Of a stretch of 64,000 nucleotides of DNA, positions 62,742 to 64,000 are shown piece by piece. Under the pieces are notes generated by a model. That model made no database searches. It was not told the DNA's origin and saw only the letters and a list, made by a program, of their open reading frames with translations. Source of the stretch: Variovorax boronicumulans (GTDB lineage: Bacteria > Pseudomonadota > Gammaproteobacteria > Burkholderiales > Burkholderiaceae_C); the NCBI RefSeq assembly GCF_029892485.1, contig NZ_JARXVG010000003.1, positions 372,001-436,000 on the forward strand, given 5' to 3'. How positions within the stretch are numbered: position 1 is the stretch's first letter; each line of letters starts with the position of its first letter. Both the position numbers and the translations under genes were made by a program.

Positions 62742-63950
62742 ATGGAAAGCTATTACCTCGACTGGGCCAACCTGCTGCTGCGCTGGGTCCACGTCATCAC
62801 CGCCATCGCCTGGATCGGCGCTTCCTTCTACTTCGTGATGCTGGACAACAGCCTCGAGAAGCCGCAGGACCAGGAATCGCTCGATAAAGGCGTGGGCGGC
62901 GAGCAGTGGGCCGTGCACGGCGGCGGCTTCTACAACATGCAGAAGTACGCGTTGGCGCCCAAGAAGCTGCCGGACCACCTGCACTGGTCGTACTGGGAGA
63001 GTTACTCCACCTGGATCACCGGGTTCACGCTCTTCACGATGTCGTACCTGTGGAACGCGAGCACCTACCTCATCGACAAGTCGAAAATGGACTGGCAGCC
63101 CGGCGCCGCCATCGCCGTGGCGCTCGCTTTCTTCGTGGTGTTCTGGATGGTCTACGACGGCATCTGCCAGATCTTCGGCCGCCGCAAGAACGGCGACACC
63201 ATCGTCGGCGTGCTGATCGCGATCTTCATCGTCTTCGCGACCTGGCTGGCCTGCCAGTGGTTCGCGGGCCGCGCGGCCTTCCTGCTCGTGGGCGCCATGA
63301 TGGCCACGACGATGAGCGGCAACGTGTTCTTCTGGATCATCCCGGGCCAGCGCAAGAACGTGGTGGCCCTGCGCGAAGGCAGGCCGGTCGACCCGGTGCA
63401 CGGCCAGCGCGGCAAGCAGCGCAGCGTGCACAACACCTACTTCACGCTGCCGGTGCTGTTCGCGATGCTGAGCAACCACTACAGCTTCACCTACACGCAC
63501 AAGTACAACTGGGTGGTGCTGCTGCTGATCATGCTCGGCGGCGCGGCCATCCGGCAGTTCTTCGTGGTGCGCCACCGCTTCAAGCTCGGCAATGCGGGCA
63601 ACCCGCTGCCGTATGCGCTGGTCGGCATCGTGGTGCTGGGCCTGACCATCGTCTGGATGAAGCCCGAGCCCGCTGCGGCTCCGGTGGCTGCCGCGGCAGC
63701 GCCCGCCGTCGCCTATGCCGATGTGCAGAAGGTGCTGGAGCAGCGCTGCTTCATGTGCCACGGCGCGGCCGTGCAGATGAAGAACGTGCGCGTCGATTCG
63801 CCCGAGCAGGTGACTGCGCATGCGCAGGCGATCTATCAGCAGGTGGTGGTCACCAAGATCATGCCGATGAACAACGCGACCGGTATCACCGATGACGAGC
63901 GGGCGCTCATCAGCCGCTGGTTCCAGGCCGGCGCCAAGACGACAAACTAG
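62742..63950 (+). CDS. puuD: Membrane urate hydroxylase with C-terminal cytochrome c domain
   Basis: A 402-residue PuuD-type urate oxidase converting urate to 5-hydroxyisourate and passing electrons to its own cytochrome c. The N-terminal integral membrane domain has about eight helices with several histidines (RWVHVITAIAWIGASFYF, GGFYNMQKY, HLHWSYWESYSTW, FWIIPGQRKN). After an Ala/Pro linker, a monohaem cytochrome c domain carries CFMCH and an axial Met in KIMPMNN. The ATG at 62742 follows GAGAGAGCATCCA. It feeds HiuH directly; a shared operator suggests coregulation. Confidence 0.94.
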   Translation: MESYYLDWANLLLRWVHVITAIAWIGASFYFVMLDNSLEKPQDQESLDKGVGGEQWAVHGGGFYNMQKYALAPKKLPDHLHWSYWESYSTWITGFTLFTMSYLWNASTYLIDKSKMDWQPGAAIAVALAFFVVFWMVYDGICQIFGRRKNGDTIVGVLIAIFIVFATWLACQWFAGRAAFLLVGAMMATTMSGNVFFWIIPGQRKNVVALREGRPVDPVHGQRGKQRSVHNTYFTLPVLFAMLSNHYSFTYTHKYNWVVLLLIMLGGAAIRQFFVVRHRFKLGNAGNPLPYALVGIVVLGLTIVWMKPEPAAAPVAAAAAPAVAYADVQKVLEQRCFMCHGAAVQMKNVRVDSPEQVTAHAQAIYQQVVVTKIMPMNNATGITDDERALISRWFQAGAKTTN

Positions 63951-64000
63951 ACCGCGGTCAAGAGGGCGGCGCACCGCCCCCCGCACAATCGCCGGATGGA

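Overview
The window is GC-rich chromosomal DNA from a beta-proteobacterium of the Burkholderiales. Gene content and protein style fit Comamonadaceae, most likely Variovorax; this is an inference, as no rRNA or other marker gene is present. About 50 genes fill the window densely, many in tight operons with 1-8 base spacings or overlaps. No tRNA, rRNA, CRISPR array, transposase or integrase was seen.

Layout. 1-5.3 kb: truncated LpxO-like hydroxylase, LysR regulator with a divergent GlcG/HbpS-like protein, PAP2 phosphatase, an OmpR/EnvZ-type two-component pair and a small cysteine-motif protein. 5.3-8.5 kb: a NitT/TauT-type ABC importer in an operon with a zinc nucleoside/nucleobase deaminase. 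8.7-11 kb: NADP malic enzyme (maeB). 11.2-12.6 kb: halogenase-like flavoprotein. 12.6-17.1 kb: gcl-hyi-glxR glyoxylate-to-glycerate operon with a divergent LysR gene and a strong T-N11-A palindrome between them. 17.1-22.6 kb: carotenoid oxygenase with a DUF2141 partner, AI-2E-type permease, GntR regulator and dctA.

22.9-29.2 kb is the most unusual part: a two-partner-secretion/contact-dependent-inhibition-like locus. It has an unusually short filamentous haemagglutinin-type exoprotein that stops at a frame change, an out-of-frame low-GC C-terminal tail, a low-GC immunity-like gene, the outer-membrane transporter (TTG start) and a lipoprotein. 29.2-40.1 kb: aldo/keto reductase, urate/xanthine-type permease, GntR regulator, Asp/Glu/hydantoin-type racemase, allantoin-type NCS1 permease, tannase-family lipoprotein, and a LysR/solute-binding protein/VOC group.

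40.4-54.1 kb is an organosulfur-scavenging cluster: a sugar-type (CUT1) ABC importer in one operon with SfnB/DszC-type and NtaA/DszA-type flavoenzymes, a second operon with SsuD, and a divergent operon ending in a SfnR-like sigma-54 activator. Matching sigma-54 promoters are visible. 54.1-55.8 kb: PHP-domain lipoprotein. 55.9-64 kb: purine/ureide catabolism (M20 hydrolase, UraD-AllC fusion, PuuE, GntR, HiuH, TonB-C-like lipoprotein, XdhC, PuuD).

How they work together. The purine genes convert urate to 5-hydroxyisourate (PuuD), OHCU (HiuH), allantoin (UraD), allantoate (PuuE) and ureidoglycine (AllC). Permeases and a racemase 25 kb away plausibly feed the same route, and gcl-hyi-glxR can use the glyoxylate produced. 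A TGTATACA palindrome lies in front of four of these purine transcription units, pointing to one GntR-type regulon. The sulfur cluster looks like a SfnR/sigma-54 regulon that opens during sulfate limitation.
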